Positions 1 through 7,051 of a stretch of DNA of 64,000 nt are shown in pieces. Both the position numbers and the translations under genes were made by a program. Every line of letters begins with the position of its first letter. The stretch's first letter is position 1. The stretch covers positions 3,906,001-3,970,000 of the forward strand of contig OZ245769.1 in assembly GCA_965227745.1 (NCBI GenBank), written 5' to 3'. The notes below the pieces were generated by a model. That model was not told where the DNA came from and made no database searches. It was given only the letters and a program-made list of their open reading frames with translations. The stretch comes from GAS368 sp965227745. GTDB lineage: Bacteria; Verrucomicrobiota; Verrucomicrobiia; Opitutales; Opitutaceae.

Positions 1-1
1 C

Positions 2-487
2 GTGCCCGCGCTGCACGGCCAGCACAATGGCCTGTTCATGATCGATAGCCTGCGTTCCGGCACCGCGGGCCTCTACGGCCTCCTCGTCGGCTCCGCGCTC
101 GTGCTCTGGCCGTTGCTGCTCATCCCCAAACTGATCAAGAGCGACGCCCTCGCCTTTAACCTCGTGAAAGCAGCCGGCGCCATCGGGGCCTTTAGCTACT
201 GGGAAGCCGGCGTGCGCGGCCTCCTCCTCGGCCTCCTGTGGACCATCGTCGGCGGCGCCTTGATCTGGGTGCTGTGGCGTCTCACGTCTTCGCTCCGCCA
301 AAAGTTCGCCAACTCGCTCACTCCCGCCGCGCCCGTCGAGGAGCCAGCCGAAGGCGAGGCGCCCGCGCTCGGTCTCGGAGTCCACGTGCCGTTTGGCCCG
401 ATGCTCGCCATCGCCGCCGCGGTGCATTTTCTCTTTCTCCGCGGCTTCGTCGCGGAGTGGTTCGCCGAGGTGGCCTCGCTCTTCTAG
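2..487 (+). CDS. Prepilin-peptidase-like membrane protein, 3' part only
   Basis: The reading frame is open at the left edge, so only the C-terminal 161 residues or so are visible. They contain three or four hydrophobic segments. The stretch LVKAAGAIGAF followed by a glycine-rich helix, and the later VPFGPMLAIAA, match the layout of the C-terminal half of type 4 prepilin peptidases (A24 family), where DVKLxAxIGAF and IPFGPFLALGA are usual. In active enzymes a GxGD motif sits just before VK; here that place reads AFNL, so the second catalytic aspartate is missing. A proline/glutamate-rich cytoplasmic loop separates the last two helices. The gene is convergent with galactokinase, with one base between the stop codons. 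It could be an inactive paralogue or another polytopic protein; assignment is moderate because the N-terminal half is outside the window. Confidence 0.55.
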   Translation: MPALHGQHNGLFMIDSLRSGTAGLYGLLVGSALVLWPLLLIPKLIKSDALAFNLVKAAGAIGAFSYWEAGVRGLLLGLLWTIVGGALIWVLWRLTSSLRQKFANSLTPAAPVEEPAEGEAPALGLGVHVPFGPMLAIAAAVHFLFLRGFVAEWFAEVASLF

Positions 488-488
488 T

Positions 489-1646
489 TTACGTCCCGCG
501 GCCGGTCGCGATCACTTCCGCGCCATCGCCCGTCTGCATGTGCAGCACCTCCGGCCGCGCTCCGAATCGCGCCGCGTAGGCGGCGACGACTCGGCCCGCC
601 TCCGCTTCGCCAAATTTTTCCGAGGTGAGCGCCATCACCGCGCCGCCGAAGCCACCGCCCGTGAGACGCGCGCCGTAGACGTGCGGGGTCGCGACCAACG
701 TATCGACGAGGGCGTCGAGCTCGGCGGTGCTGTTTTCGAACAGGAACTGCGAGCTGCGATGCGACGCCGTGAGCAACCGCCCCACCGCGCTTAGATCACC
801 CGTCGCGAGCGATACCTTCGTGGCATCGACGCGCGCGATCTCTTCGACGATGTGCCGCGCGCGCTTGAAGCCCACGGGGGTCAGCGTGCGCTCTGCCGCG
901 AGCACTTGGGCCGGCGTGACATCGACGAGTTGCTTCACCCCAAGCGCCTGCGCCGCCTCCATGCACTCGCGATGGCGCGCCGCGTAGAGGCCATCCACGA
1001 GCGCGTGCTTCGTGTGCGTATTAAAAATCCAGAAATGCGCGCCGCTCGGCAGCGGCACCGTCGCGAACTTCGGCCCCCGGCAATCGATGAAGACGAGATG
1101 ATCTTTTTTACCAAAACCCGAGACCCCTTGATCGAGAATGCCGCAGGGCACGCCCACGAAATTATTCTCCGCATGCCGCCCGACCTTCACGATCGTCTCG
1201 AGATCCGGCGCTTGTTTCGTCGCCGCCAGATACGCCAGCTCCGAGGCCAGCTCGATGGCCGCGCTGCTGCTGAGCCCAGCCCCGGGCGGCAAATCCGCCA
1301 TCGCCAGATAATCGAAGCCCGACGGCACCGTCAGGCCAAAGCTCCGCAACGCGTCGAGCACCCCGAGCGGATAATTGACCCACGCCTCAGCACCCTGCAG
1401 CCGCGTAAAATCACCTCCGCGCACGCGCACCACTTCCTCCTTTTGCGCACTCGCGAAATTCCACCTGCCGTCCGCGCGCGCCGCCAGCCCCACCCATACG
1501 CCGCGATCGATGGCCGCGCCAAGCACGGTGCCGCCGTTGTAGTCGGTGTGGTTGCCGATGAACTCGATCCGCCCCGGCGCGCGCGCGATCACCTCCGGCT
1601 CACGGCCAATCGTGGCGCGAAATTTTTTAATGAGGGCGTCTTTCAT
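489..1646 (-). CDS. galK: Galactokinase (GHMP kinase family)
   Basis: A 385-residue GHMP kinase, normal length for galactokinase, which phosphorylates galactose at C1 with ATP as the first step of the Leloir pathway in the cytoplasm. The galactokinase signature is at residues 25-36 (GRIEFIGNHTDY), the ATP-binding motif PPGAGLSSSAA is in the first third, and the third GHMP motif LTGGGFGGAV is near the C-terminus. The usual signature has GEH where this protein has GNH, so the glutamate expected to contact the sugar is an asparagine; a related sugar 1-kinase is therefore possible. The ATG at 1646 is preferred; an in-frame GTG at 1667 would add seven residues but lies inside a dispersed repeat. 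No other galactose gene is adjacent. Confidence 0.85.
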   Translation of the reverse strand: MKDALIKKFRATIGREPEVIARAPGRIEFIGNHTDYNGGTVLGAAIDRGVWVGLAARADGRWNFASAQKEEVVRVRGGDFTRLQGAEAWVNYPLGVLDALRSFGLTVPSGFDYLAMADLPPGAGLSSSAAIELASELAYLAATKQAPDLETIVKVGRHAENNFVGVPCGILDQGVSGFGKKDHLVFIDCRGPKFATVPLPSGAHFWIFNTHTKHALVDGLYAARHRECMEAAQALGVKQLVDVTPAQVLAAERTLTPVGFKRARHIVEEIARVDATKVSLATGDLSAVGRLLTASHRSSQFLFENSTAELDALVDTLVATPHVYGARLTGGGFGGAVMALTSEKFGEAEAGRVVAAYAARFGARPEVLHMQTGDGAEVIATGRGT

Positions 1647-1663
1647 TCTTCCGGAGAATTGAA

Positions 1664-1755
1664 CCACGAATGGACACGAATCGACCCGAATGAAAAGGCC
1701 AAGTACGCGTCACTCTCCCGCAGAATATTTCGTGCGCATCCGTGTCCATTCGTGG
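1664..1755. repeat. Inverted copies of a CGTGTCCATTCGTGG word
   Basis: Positions 1664-1678 are the exact reverse complement of 1741-1755 (15 bp), separated by 62 bases. The word belongs to a class of short G/T-phased intergenic words seen in several spacers of this window. It lies in the spacer between galK and the HU gene and could form a hairpin in RNA from either strand. The function is not known. Confidence 0.7.
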
Positions 1756-1782
1756 CTCACACTTGCTCGGCCTCAAATCCCT

Positions 1783-1812
1783 CGCGTCTCTTCGCGAACT
1801 TCGCGGTTCAAA
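1783..1812. repeat. Dispersed TTCGCG-phased intergenic word
   Basis: The stretch repeats the pattern TTCGCG three times and ends in CGGTTCAAA. Closely similar stretches occur at 7201-7235 and 10571-10600, and in reverse orientation at 6702-6736, always in spacers. It lies just downstream of the HU gene stop. It has no evident coding role. Confidence 0.6.
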
Positions 1813-1837
1813 ATCACCGCGCCTTTAACTTTTACCC

Positions 1838-2113
1838 TCACGCGCTCGCGCGCAGTTCCGCCCCGGCCTTGAAGCGCACGGTCTTCATCGCGCGGATGGT
1901 CATCGGCTTTTTCGTGTGCGGATTGAAGCCGCGGCGCGCCGCGCGCGTGGCCGAGGCGAAGGTGCCGAAGCCGACAAGCGAGACTTCCTTGTCGCGTTTC
2001 AATCCCCGCTTCACCGCGCCCAAAAAGGCTTCGACGGACCGCTCGGCCGCGGCTTTCGAGGTGTCACCCCCGAGGATCTTTTGCACTTCATCAACCAGTT
2101 CGGCTTTGTTCAT
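1838..2113 (-). CDS. HU/IHF-family DNA-binding protein
   Basis: A 91-residue basic protein of the HU/IHF family, which binds and bends DNA as a dimer. The N-terminus MNKAELVDEVQ and the core VSLVGFGTF are typical. The DNA-contacting arm RRGFNPHTKKP corresponds to the usual RxGRNPxTGE with its intercalating proline, and the C-terminal strand contains VRFKAG. The length equals that of normal HU. The start is the ATG preceded by a pyrimidine-rich CCGCCCTCCCG leader, with no clear Shine-Dalgarno box. The gene stands alone between galK and the small gene at 2206. HU and IHF subunits cannot be told apart from this sequence. Confidence 0.93.
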   Translation of the reverse strand: MNKAELVDEVQKILGGDTSKAAAERSVEAFLGAVKRGLKRDKEVSLVGFGTFASATRAARRGFNPHTKKPMTIRAMKTVRFKAGAELRASA

Positions 2114-2205
2114 CGGGAGGGCGGGAAGGTGGAAGGGCGGAGCGAAGGCCGAGGCGCGGACAGCGTCAAACGCATTTCCGCCGCGGGCGGCCCGCTCACG
2201 GGGGT

Positions 2206-2448
2206 TTACAAAATTTTGGCTTCCCCCTCGGGACCAGATGGGTGCGTAGGCGGCTCTGCTGGCGGCTCCCCGGCCCGGCCCTTGACCACGGCTTCGAGCA
2301 GTCGCGCCATCGCGAGTTCACGCTTCACGCCGCGCTCGGCGGCGAGTTGCGTGGCGCGCTTCGCGAGTTGCGCCGCCATCGTCGCGGCTTGCGCGGGTGG
2401 GGCACCGAGGTTTTCGCAGAGGCGGGTCAGTTGCTCGAGCTCAGTCAT
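2206..2448 (-). CDS. Small alanine-rich helical protein, coupled to ygfZ-like gene
   Basis: An 80-residue soluble protein of unrecognised family. It is rich in alanine, leucine and glutamate, with a predicted helical body (MTELEQLTRLCENLG, then AAQLAKRATQLAAERG) and a proline-rich tail. Its ATG overlaps the stop of the upstream YgfZ-like gene in an ATGA arrangement, so the two are probably translated together from one transcript. That coupling is the main reason to accept it as a real gene. It has no signal peptide, no membrane segment and no metal-binding motif. The function is unknown; a role beside the folate-binding protein is only inferred from the overlap. Confidence 0.6.
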   Translation of the reverse strand: MTELEQLTRLCENLGAPPAQAATMAAQLAKRATQLAAERGVKRELAMARLLEAVVKGRAGEPPAEPPTHPSGPEGEAKIL

Positions 2449-3431
2449 GGCGCATCAACCAACCGCACCGCCGGCGCGCCGTCAGCCGTAAACGCCAGGG
2501 TCGCCTCCGCGCTCACGTGCATCAGCGAGAGCATCGCGAGCCCCGTCCATCCGCCCGAAGCATGACGCGCCGCCGAGCGCAATTCCCCGACCTTCCGCGG
2601 CCCGATAAATAGCTCGGCGGGTAATTTCGCCGGCCCATCGCCCGCCCCCGCGACGCGCAGCAATCGACGCCGCACCTGCCCCATCGACTTGAGCCGCGCC
2701 ATCACCTCCTGGCCGAGATAGCAGCCCTTGGTGTAAGAAATCGCATCGTCCTCGAGCGCGCCTTCACCCGGCAGATCGCCCGGGCCGATGTCGGTGGGGA
2801 TGGCGGGAATGGCATCCGCGATGCGGCGAGCTTCCATTTCATCAGGAGTAACCTCGCGGAGACCGGCCCTCCCGAGGATGGCCTCAACCATCTCAGCCTG
2901 CGCCGTCGGAAAAACCCACTCCACATTGCCGCCACGCCCGCGCCGACCGCTGAACGTGAGCCCAATCGCGCTCGTGTCGAAGGGCACCCCGGGCGCATCG
3001 CCTACGGCCGGACTTACAATTGCCGCCACGGGGTCCGCCGCCTCGCTTTCCGCAAATACCGAGATCCCCATCACATGCCCCGTCACATCCTCGATCACCA
3101 CATCGTCCGCGATGATGAAGGCCTCGAGTCGCTCGCGGATCGTCGTCGCCGACGAAAAATAGCTACCGACCCAGTATTCCCCCGCGCCCGTTGGCGTATC
3201 CACTCCGCCCTGCGCCGTATCCACGGGAGCCTTACCGCGAATCACGAAGCTATCGGCCAGCACCTTGCCCTTCACCGTCAGCCAGAGACCATACGCCGCC
3301 TCGCCCGGAGCGAGCTTCCGAAGTTCATTGGTGAATTGGCCTTGCAAGAAATTGGCAGCATCCTCGCCGGTCACCCGCAGCCAGGAGGCCGGTTTCCACC
3401 GATAAATCGCCGAGGAAGTAGAAATCTTCAT
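2445..3431 (-). CDS. ygfZ: YgfZ/GcvT-type tetrahydrofolate-binding protein
   Basis: A 328-residue member of the YgfZ (CAF17) branch of the aminomethyltransferase fold, which uses tetrahydrofolate to support assembly or repair of some iron-sulfur enzymes. The family hallmark KGCYLGQEVMARL is present at about residue 235, including the conserved cysteine. The N-terminal part contains LQGQFTNEL, matching the LQGQxTND region of the family. Length is normal. The gene shares an ATGA overlap with the downstream 80-residue gene. The start ATG lacks an obvious Shine-Dalgarno box. The long spacer upstream contains hairpins and separates it from the divergent DAHP synthase gene. Glycine-cleavage GcvT is less likely because of the hallmark and the absence of other gcv genes. 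Confidence 0.88.
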   Translation of the reverse strand: MKISTSSAIYRWKPASWLRVTGEDAANFLQGQFTNELRKLAPGEAAYGLWLTVKGKVLADSFVIRGKAPVDTAQGGVDTPTGAGEYWVGSYFSSATTIRERLEAFIIADDVVIEDVTGHVMGISVFAESEAADPVAAIVSPAVGDAPGVPFDTSAIGLTFSGRRGRGGNVEWVFPTAQAEMVEAILGRAGLREVTPDEMEARRIADAIPAIPTDIGPGDLPGEGALEDDAISYTKGCYLGQEVMARLKSMGQVRRRLLRVAGAGDGPAKLPAELFIGPRKVGELRSAARHASGGWTGLAMLSLMHVSAEATLAFTADGAPAVRLVDAP

Positions 3432-3544
3432 GAGTTTTAAGATGCTCGAATTGAGCAGATTGCAAAATAAGTGGTAGATTTTGAAAACTAGATATTGACG
3501 AAGCGAGTTAAAACCCTATCACTTAGCCCATCACTTTAACACTT

Positions 3545-3567
3545 CTCCCCGCTTAGCGGGGAGTTTT
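3545..3567 (+). terminator. Perfect 8-bp hairpin followed by TTTT
   Basis: CTCCCCGC at 3545-3552 pairs with GCGGGGAG at 3556-3563 around a three-base TTA loop, followed by TTTT. It has the form of a short intrinsic terminator on the plus strand. No plus-strand protein gene lies upstream, so it would have to end a short untranslated RNA or act as a boundary element. Confidence 0.5.
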
Positions 3568-3587
3568 GGGGTAACTAAGAAAGCAAA

Positions 3588-3625
3588 GGCGCACCGTGTA
3601 GGGGTACACGGTGCGCCACTTTTTT
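3588..3625 (+). terminator. Perfect 13-bp hairpin followed by a T tract
   Basis: Positions 3588-3600 pair perfectly with 3605-3617 around a GGGG loop, and six T bases follow at 3620-3625. This is a textbook intrinsic terminator on the plus strand, 25 bases after the first hairpin. The tandem arrangement without an upstream protein gene suggests a small RNA gene or a transcription barrier ahead of the DAHP synthase gene. Confidence 0.6.
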
Positions 3626-3852
3626 GCCCAAATTTTGGCCTCCGCCTCGGCCGCCTATCCTGTGCGATTGTCATTGCGAGGTGGCCGCCCAGCGGACGCC
3701 GCGGCGATCCATCTTCCCACCACACGTCCGGCGGAGCCGGACCGTCCTTACTGGTAAGCGGTCGCAAACATAGCGCCTATCACCCCAGCCGCCTCGCCGT
3801 TGAAGCCAAGCTTGCGCGCCCCCACTCAGACGCGCCAAGCTGGTCCCTCCTC

Positions 3853-4908
3853 ATGCAGAAGACATCGGACATCAATGTCGTCGAGACCCGCGCCCTGCCG
3901 TCGCCCGCCACTTTGCTGGCCGAGTTGCCCAAGACGGAGGCCCAGGCGGAATTCGTCACCAAAGCCCGCCGCGAAATCCACCGGCTCATCTTTACCGACG
4001 ACAAGCGTTTCCTCCTGATCATCGGACCCTGCTCGATCCACGACCTCGAAGCCGGCCGCGACTACGCCCGCCGCCTCGCCGCCCTCGCCCGCGAGGTCTC
4101 CGACCGCGTGATGATCGTGATGCGCGTCTATTTCGAGAAGCCCCGCACCACCGTCGGTTGGAAGGGCCTCATCATGGACCCCCACCTCGACGGCTCGCAC
4201 GATATCGCCGCCGGCCTGCGCCTCGGGCGGTCTTTCCTCCGCGACGTCCTCGACCTCGGCCTGCCCACCGCCACCGAGTTTCTCGATCCCATCACGCCGC
4301 AATACGTCGCCGATCTCGTGTGCTGGGGCGCCATCGGCGCGCGCACCACGGAGTCGCAGACGCACCGCCAGATGGCCAGCGGCCTCTCGATGCCCCTCGG
4401 CTTCAAAAATGGCACCGACGGCTCGTTCACCGCCGCGATCAACGCCATCAAGGCCGCCTCGCAGCCGCAGACCTTCCTCGGCATCAATCTCGAGGGCGCG
4501 GCCTCCGCGATCGTCACGCGCGGCAATCCCGCTTGCCACGTCGTCCTCCGCGGCGGCGCCAAGGGCCCCAACTACTCGCCCGCGCACATCGCCGAAACGG
4601 AGGCGCTGCTCGTCAACGCCAAGCTCCCTAAGTCCATCCTCGTCGACTGCTCGCACGATAACTCCGCCAAGAAACCCGAGCTGCAGCCCGACGTCCTCCG
4701 CGCTCTCCTCGACCAAATCGCCGCCGGCAACGCCTCCATCATGGGCGCGATGATCGAGAGCAACCTCGGCGCCGGCAACCAGGCCTTCCCCCAGCCCAAG
4801 GAGAAACTGAAGTACGGCGTAAGCATCACCGACGGCTGCATCGACTGGCCCACCACCGAAAAACTCGTCCGCGACCTGCACGCCGCCCTCGCGCCGCGGT
4901 TCAAGTAA
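3853..4908 (+). CDS. aroG: 3-deoxy-D-arabino-heptulosonate 7-phosphate synthase (class I)
   Basis: A 351-residue class I DAHP synthase of the AroF/G/H type. It condenses phosphoenolpyruvate with erythrose 4-phosphate, the first step of the shikimate pathway, in the cytoplasm. Visible family motifs in order are LLIIGPCSIHD near residue 55, VMRVYFEKPRTTVGWKG, GARTTESQTHR, PLGFKNGTDG, LRGG with GPNYSP, VDCSHDNSAKK and GAMIESNLGAGNQ; these hold the active-site Lys, Arg, His and metal ligands. The N-terminal extension before the barrel could mediate feedback control by an aromatic amino acid, but which one cannot be told from sequence. The ATG follows a pyrimidine-rich GGTCCCTCCTC leader. The gene is alone; a long inverted repeat lies downstream. 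The exact paralogue name (F, G or H) is a convention here. Confidence 0.93.
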   Translation: MQKTSDINVVETRALPSPATLLAELPKTEAQAEFVTKARREIHRLIFTDDKRFLLIIGPCSIHDLEAGRDYARRLAALAREVSDRVMIVMRVYFEKPRTTVGWKGLIMDPHLDGSHDIAAGLRLGRSFLRDVLDLGLPTATEFLDPITPQYVADLVCWGAIGARTTESQTHRQMASGLSMPLGFKNGTDGSFTAAINAIKAASQPQTFLGINLEGAASAIVTRGNPACHVVLRGGAKGPNYSPAHIAETEALLVNAKLPKSILVDCSHDNSAKKPELQPDVLRALLDQIAAGNASIMGAMIESNLGAGNQAFPQPKEKLKYGVSITDGCIDWPTTEKLVRDLHAALAPRFK

Positions 4909-4968
4909 GCGACGGCGGCCTCAGTGTCGCCCCCGCTAGAGATCATGGTCGTTCCACGGTGGCTCGAG

Positions 4969-4993
4969 GTGGACGGCGACCTCCGGGCGCCGT
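4969..4993 (+). repeat. Single copy of the GTGGACGGCGA dispersed word
   Basis: A 25-base stretch beginning GTGGACGGCGACCTCC. It matches, with few changes, both arms of the inverted repeat at 24394-24490. It lies just downstream of the DAHP synthase gene and appears to be half of a dispersed intergenic element. Confidence 0.55.
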
Positions 4994-5070
4994 GGGGGGG
5001 CGGGGCGAAGGTGAAAATCACGTCGGTAGCCGAATCCCCTGAAGACGGCGCACTTTGGATTCTAAAATGC

Positions 5071-5134
5071 GGGAGGGGCTTTACGCCCCGACGGCTTATT
5101 GCGTTCGTTCCCGTCGGGGCGTAAAGCCCCTCCC
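5071..5134. terminator. Perfect 24-bp inverted repeat between convergent genes
   Basis: Positions 5071-5094 are the exact reverse complement of 5111-5134, with a 16-base loop. The stem contains GGGCTTTACGCCC, so each arm is itself partly palindromic. It sits between the DAHP synthase gene and the convergent small gene at 5157, where a two-way terminator is expected, but there is no T tract. The perfect arms also suit a small mobile palindromic repeat. Confidence 0.6.
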
Positions 5135-5156
5135 ACAGCTCGCTGAAGGAGCCTTG

Positions 5157-5399
5157 CTAAAACTGCAGGTTCTTCACCTCGATCAGTCCCTCCAGCATCA
5201 GGACGACCGATTGCACCATCGGGCACGGCGGACACGAAAATCGCACGCGATCGCGCACATACGCGATGTCCTCGACGGGGAGTTTCTTCATCTCGTCGTT
5301 GATCTGCTGCAGCAGCGCTTCGTCGCGCATATCTTGCGGGCCGGCGGCCAACTGTTTCAGCGCCGCCCGCACGCGAGGAGTGAGATAACGAGAGCTCAT
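5157..5399 (-). CDS. Small hypothetical protein with a CPPC motif
   Basis: An 80-residue soluble protein that is not recognised. It has an N-terminal segment MSSRYLTPRVRAALKQ, a middle helix EALLQQINDEMKKLP, and a C-terminal part with SCPPCPMVQSVVLMLEGL. The CPPC pair could bind a metal or be redox-active, but this is inference. The ATG at 5399 is chosen over longer frames because AGGA stands seven bases before it and the upstream residues look non-coding. No signal peptide or membrane segment is seen. It is convergent with the DAHP synthase gene and divergent from malate dehydrogenase. Confidence 0.65.
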   Translation of the reverse strand: MSSRYLTPRVRAALKQLAAGPQDMRDEALLQQINDEMKKLPVEDIAYVRDRVRFSCPPCPMVQSVVLMLEGLIEVKNLQF

Positions 5400-5574
5400 G
5401 AGTAATCCTGTCGCGAAACCTGCACACCTCATTGCCAAAAGCCAGCCCGAGCCACTTCGATTCCACCGCGCCCCTCCGCAAGCTGCACCTGCGCCTCGCC
5501 GCGATCCCCCTTCCGATAAGCCCAAGCACCTTTTCACCCTCCGGTTACTAACACCTGCGATCCCGCCAAAATTC

Positions 5575-5604
5575 TTTCGTGTATTTCGTGTGTTTCGTGG
5601 TTAA
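5575..5604. repeat. TTTCGTG-phased intergenic word ahead of mdh
   Basis: TTTCGTGTATTTCGTGTGTT followed by TCGTGGTTAA. A near-identical stretch is at 10645-10674. It lies 18 bases upstream of the mdh start, so it is probably inside the mdh leader or promoter region. Confidence 0.6.
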
Positions 5605-5622
5605 CTCCCTTTCCTCTTTTCT

Positions 5623-6606
5623 ATGAAATCCCCCATCCGTGTCGCAGTCACCGGAGCCGCCGGCAATATCGGCTACGCCCTCCTCTTCCGCATCGCTTCG
5701 GGCGCCATGTTTGGTCCCGACCAGCCCGTCATCCTCCAGCTCATCGAAGCCCCGTTTGAAAAGGCTCTCAAGGCCCTCGAGGGCGTCGCGATGGAGCTCG
5801 ATGATTGCGCGTTCCCGCTGCTCAAGGGCATCGTCCAAACCTCCGACGCCTCCGTCGGCTTCAAGGATGCCAACTGGTGCCTCCTCATCGGCGCCAAGCC
5901 CCGCGGCCCCGGCATGGAGCGCGCCGACCTCCTCAAGGACAACGGCAAGATCTTCATCGAGCAGGGCAAGATCATTGACGCCGTGGCCGCCGCCGATGCG
6001 CGCGTCGCCGTCGTCGGCAATCCCGCCAACACCAACTGCATGATCGCCGCCTCGCAGGCCAAGCGCCTCCCCGCCGAGCGCTTCACCGCGATGGTGCGCC
6101 TCGACGAAAACCGCGCCAAGACCCAGCTCGCCAAGAAGGCGGGCGTCGACATCACCGCCGTCAAAGACATCTTCATCTACGGTAACCACAGCCCGACGAT
6201 GTTCCCGTCGTTCGCCCACGCCACGATCAACGGTAAGCCCGCCACCTCCGTCATCACCGACACCGCGTGGCTCCAGGGTCCGTACTGCGAGATCGTCGGC
6301 AAGCGCGGTGCCGCCATCATCGCCGCCCGCGGCCTCTCCTCCGCCGCCTCCGCCGCCAATGCTCTCGTCGACCACGTCCGCTCGCTCGTCACGCCCGGCG
6401 CCGTCCACTCCATCGCTGTGAAGAGCGAAGGCCGTTACGGCTTCGACGCCAATGTCTGGGCTGGCATGCCCGTCCGCACCACGACCCCCGGCAGCTACGA
6501 AGTCATCACCGGCTACGAGATGGACGACTTCGCAAAATCCAAGATCGCCGCCACCAACAAGGAACTCGTCGACGAGCGCTCCTTCGTGGCCGACATGATC
6601 GCGTAA
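5623..6606 (+). CDS. mdh: Malate dehydrogenase
   Basis: A 327-residue NAD-dependent malate dehydrogenase of the type 2 (cytosolic-like) group, which interconverts malate and oxaloacetate in the citric acid cycle. The Rossmann motif VTGAAGNIGYALL is at residues 9-21. The substrate-binding loop GAKPRGPGMERADLL supplies the two arginines, VVGNPANTN the cofactor-contact asparagine, and GNHSPTMFP the catalytic histidine at about residue 189. Length is typical. The start ATG follows a pyrimidine-rich stretch with no Shine-Dalgarno box. A strong intrinsic terminator lies 60 bases downstream, so the gene is probably monocistronic. Lactate dehydrogenase is unlikely given the MERADLL loop. Confidence 0.95.
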   Translation: MKSPIRVAVTGAAGNIGYALLFRIASGAMFGPDQPVILQLIEAPFEKALKALEGVAMELDDCAFPLLKGIVQTSDASVGFKDANWCLLIGAKPRGPGMERADLLKDNGKIFIEQGKIIDAVAAADARVAVVGNPANTNCMIAASQAKRLPAERFTAMVRLDENRAKTQLAKKAGVDITAVKDIFIYGNHSPTMFPSFAHATINGKPATSVITDTAWLQGPYCEIVGKRGAAIIAARGLSSAASAANALVDHVRSLVTPGAVHSIAVKSEGRYGFDANVWAGMPVRTTTPGSYEVITGYEMDDFAKSKIAATNKELVDERSFVADMIA

Positions 6607-6667
6607 GGCAGACGTCCGAAGACCAAAGAGCATCTTTCTCTTTCGTCTGAATCGTTCTCTCTCCCTC

Positions 6668-6699
6668 AAAGCGGCGCCCTCACCGGCGCCGCTTTTTTT
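6668..6699 (+). terminator. Intrinsic terminator of mdh
   Basis: GCGGCGCC at 6671-6678 pairs with GGCGCCGC at 6685-6692 around a six-base loop. The stem is extended by A-T pairs and followed by seven T bases at 6693-6699. Position and form fit a Rho-independent terminator for the malate dehydrogenase gene. Confidence 0.9.
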
Positions 6700-6701
6700 A
6701 T

Positions 6702-6736
6702 TTAACCACGAAGCACGCGAAAAGCCGCGAAGGCTT
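6702..6736. repeat. Reverse copy of the TTCGCG intergenic word
   Basis: TTAACCACGAAGCACGCGAA followed by AAGCCGCGAAG. It is the same pattern as 7201-7235 and 1783-1812 but in opposite orientation. With the 7201 copy it flanks a roughly 500-bp repeat-filled spacer. Confidence 0.5.
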
Positions 6737-6785
6737 TGATGCCAACGACTGATCTGATACCAGTAACTGAGGAGGTTTTGATTTT

Positions 6786-6856
6786 CTGGTAGCTGTGAGC
6801 GCGAACCAGTGACGGTTTGGCTATCGTCCAAAGATCAACCGACGTTGGTATGATTT
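6786..6856. repeat. 71-bp dispersed repeat, copy 1
   Basis: This stretch aligns without gaps to 10243-10313 at roughly three quarters identity by eye; shared blocks include ATCGTCC and ATCAACCGACG. Both copies stand downstream of a gene and upstream of a CTCTGTG-type palindrome, so the two spacers share a composite repeat layout. Confidence 0.55.
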
Positions 6857-6872
6857 GGACCTTAGAATGCTT

Positions 6873-6967
6873 TTCATCCTGAGCGCGGCGAAGGGTCCAG
6901 CGGGGCCTACGCGCCCGCTTTTAATCGTCGCACCTCCGACTGGATTCTTCGCTGCGCTCAGAATGAC
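6873..6967. repeat. Imperfect 26-bp inverted repeat (CATCCTGAGCG type)
   Basis: The left arm at 6873-6898 contains ATCCTGAGCGCGGCGAAGGG. The right arm at 6942-6967 contains ATTCTTCGCTGCGCTCAGAA. They pair with a few mismatches across a 43-base spacer. The element looks like a small non-coding palindromic repeat. Confidence 0.55.
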
Positions 6968-7051
6968 CAGGGCTAGGTTAAAATCTAAACCAACTTCGTA
7001 ATTGGTCTGAGAATTCCTTTCCACAAAGCCTCGTTCCACTCGGCAGAAATA

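Larger units (their letters stand above)
3432..3852. other. 421-bp divergent spacer between ygfZ and DAHP synthase genes
   Basis: The spacer starts with an AT-rich stretch of about 110 bases and then carries two strong hairpins, each followed by a T tract on the plus strand. A TTGACG at 3495-3500 and a TATCAC at 3517-3522, spaced 16 bases, resemble a weak sigma-70 promoter pointing at the hairpins. The second half (about 3669-3716) contains a CATTGCGAGG...GCGATCCATC stretch resembling the dispersed element at 8458. No convincing protein gene is present; a 78-codon frame on the minus strand crosses both hairpins and looks incidental. Confidence 0.5.

Noticed and set aside
852..2249. 465-codon plus-strand frame over galK and HU
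   Set aside because: Arginine-rich antisense product crossing two well-supported genes and their spacer.
3531..3767. 78-codon minus-strand frame between ygfZ and the DAHP synthase gene
   Set aside because: It runs across two perfect hairpins and has no protein-like composition.
3826..4881. 351-codon minus-strand frame over the DAHP synthase gene
   Set aside because: Antisense shadow; all DAHP synthase motifs lie in the plus frame.
5548..6831. 427-codon minus-strand frame over mdh
   Set aside because: It is the mirror of the mdh gene in GC-rich DNA; malate dehydrogenase motifs are all in the plus frame and the minus product has no recognisable domain.
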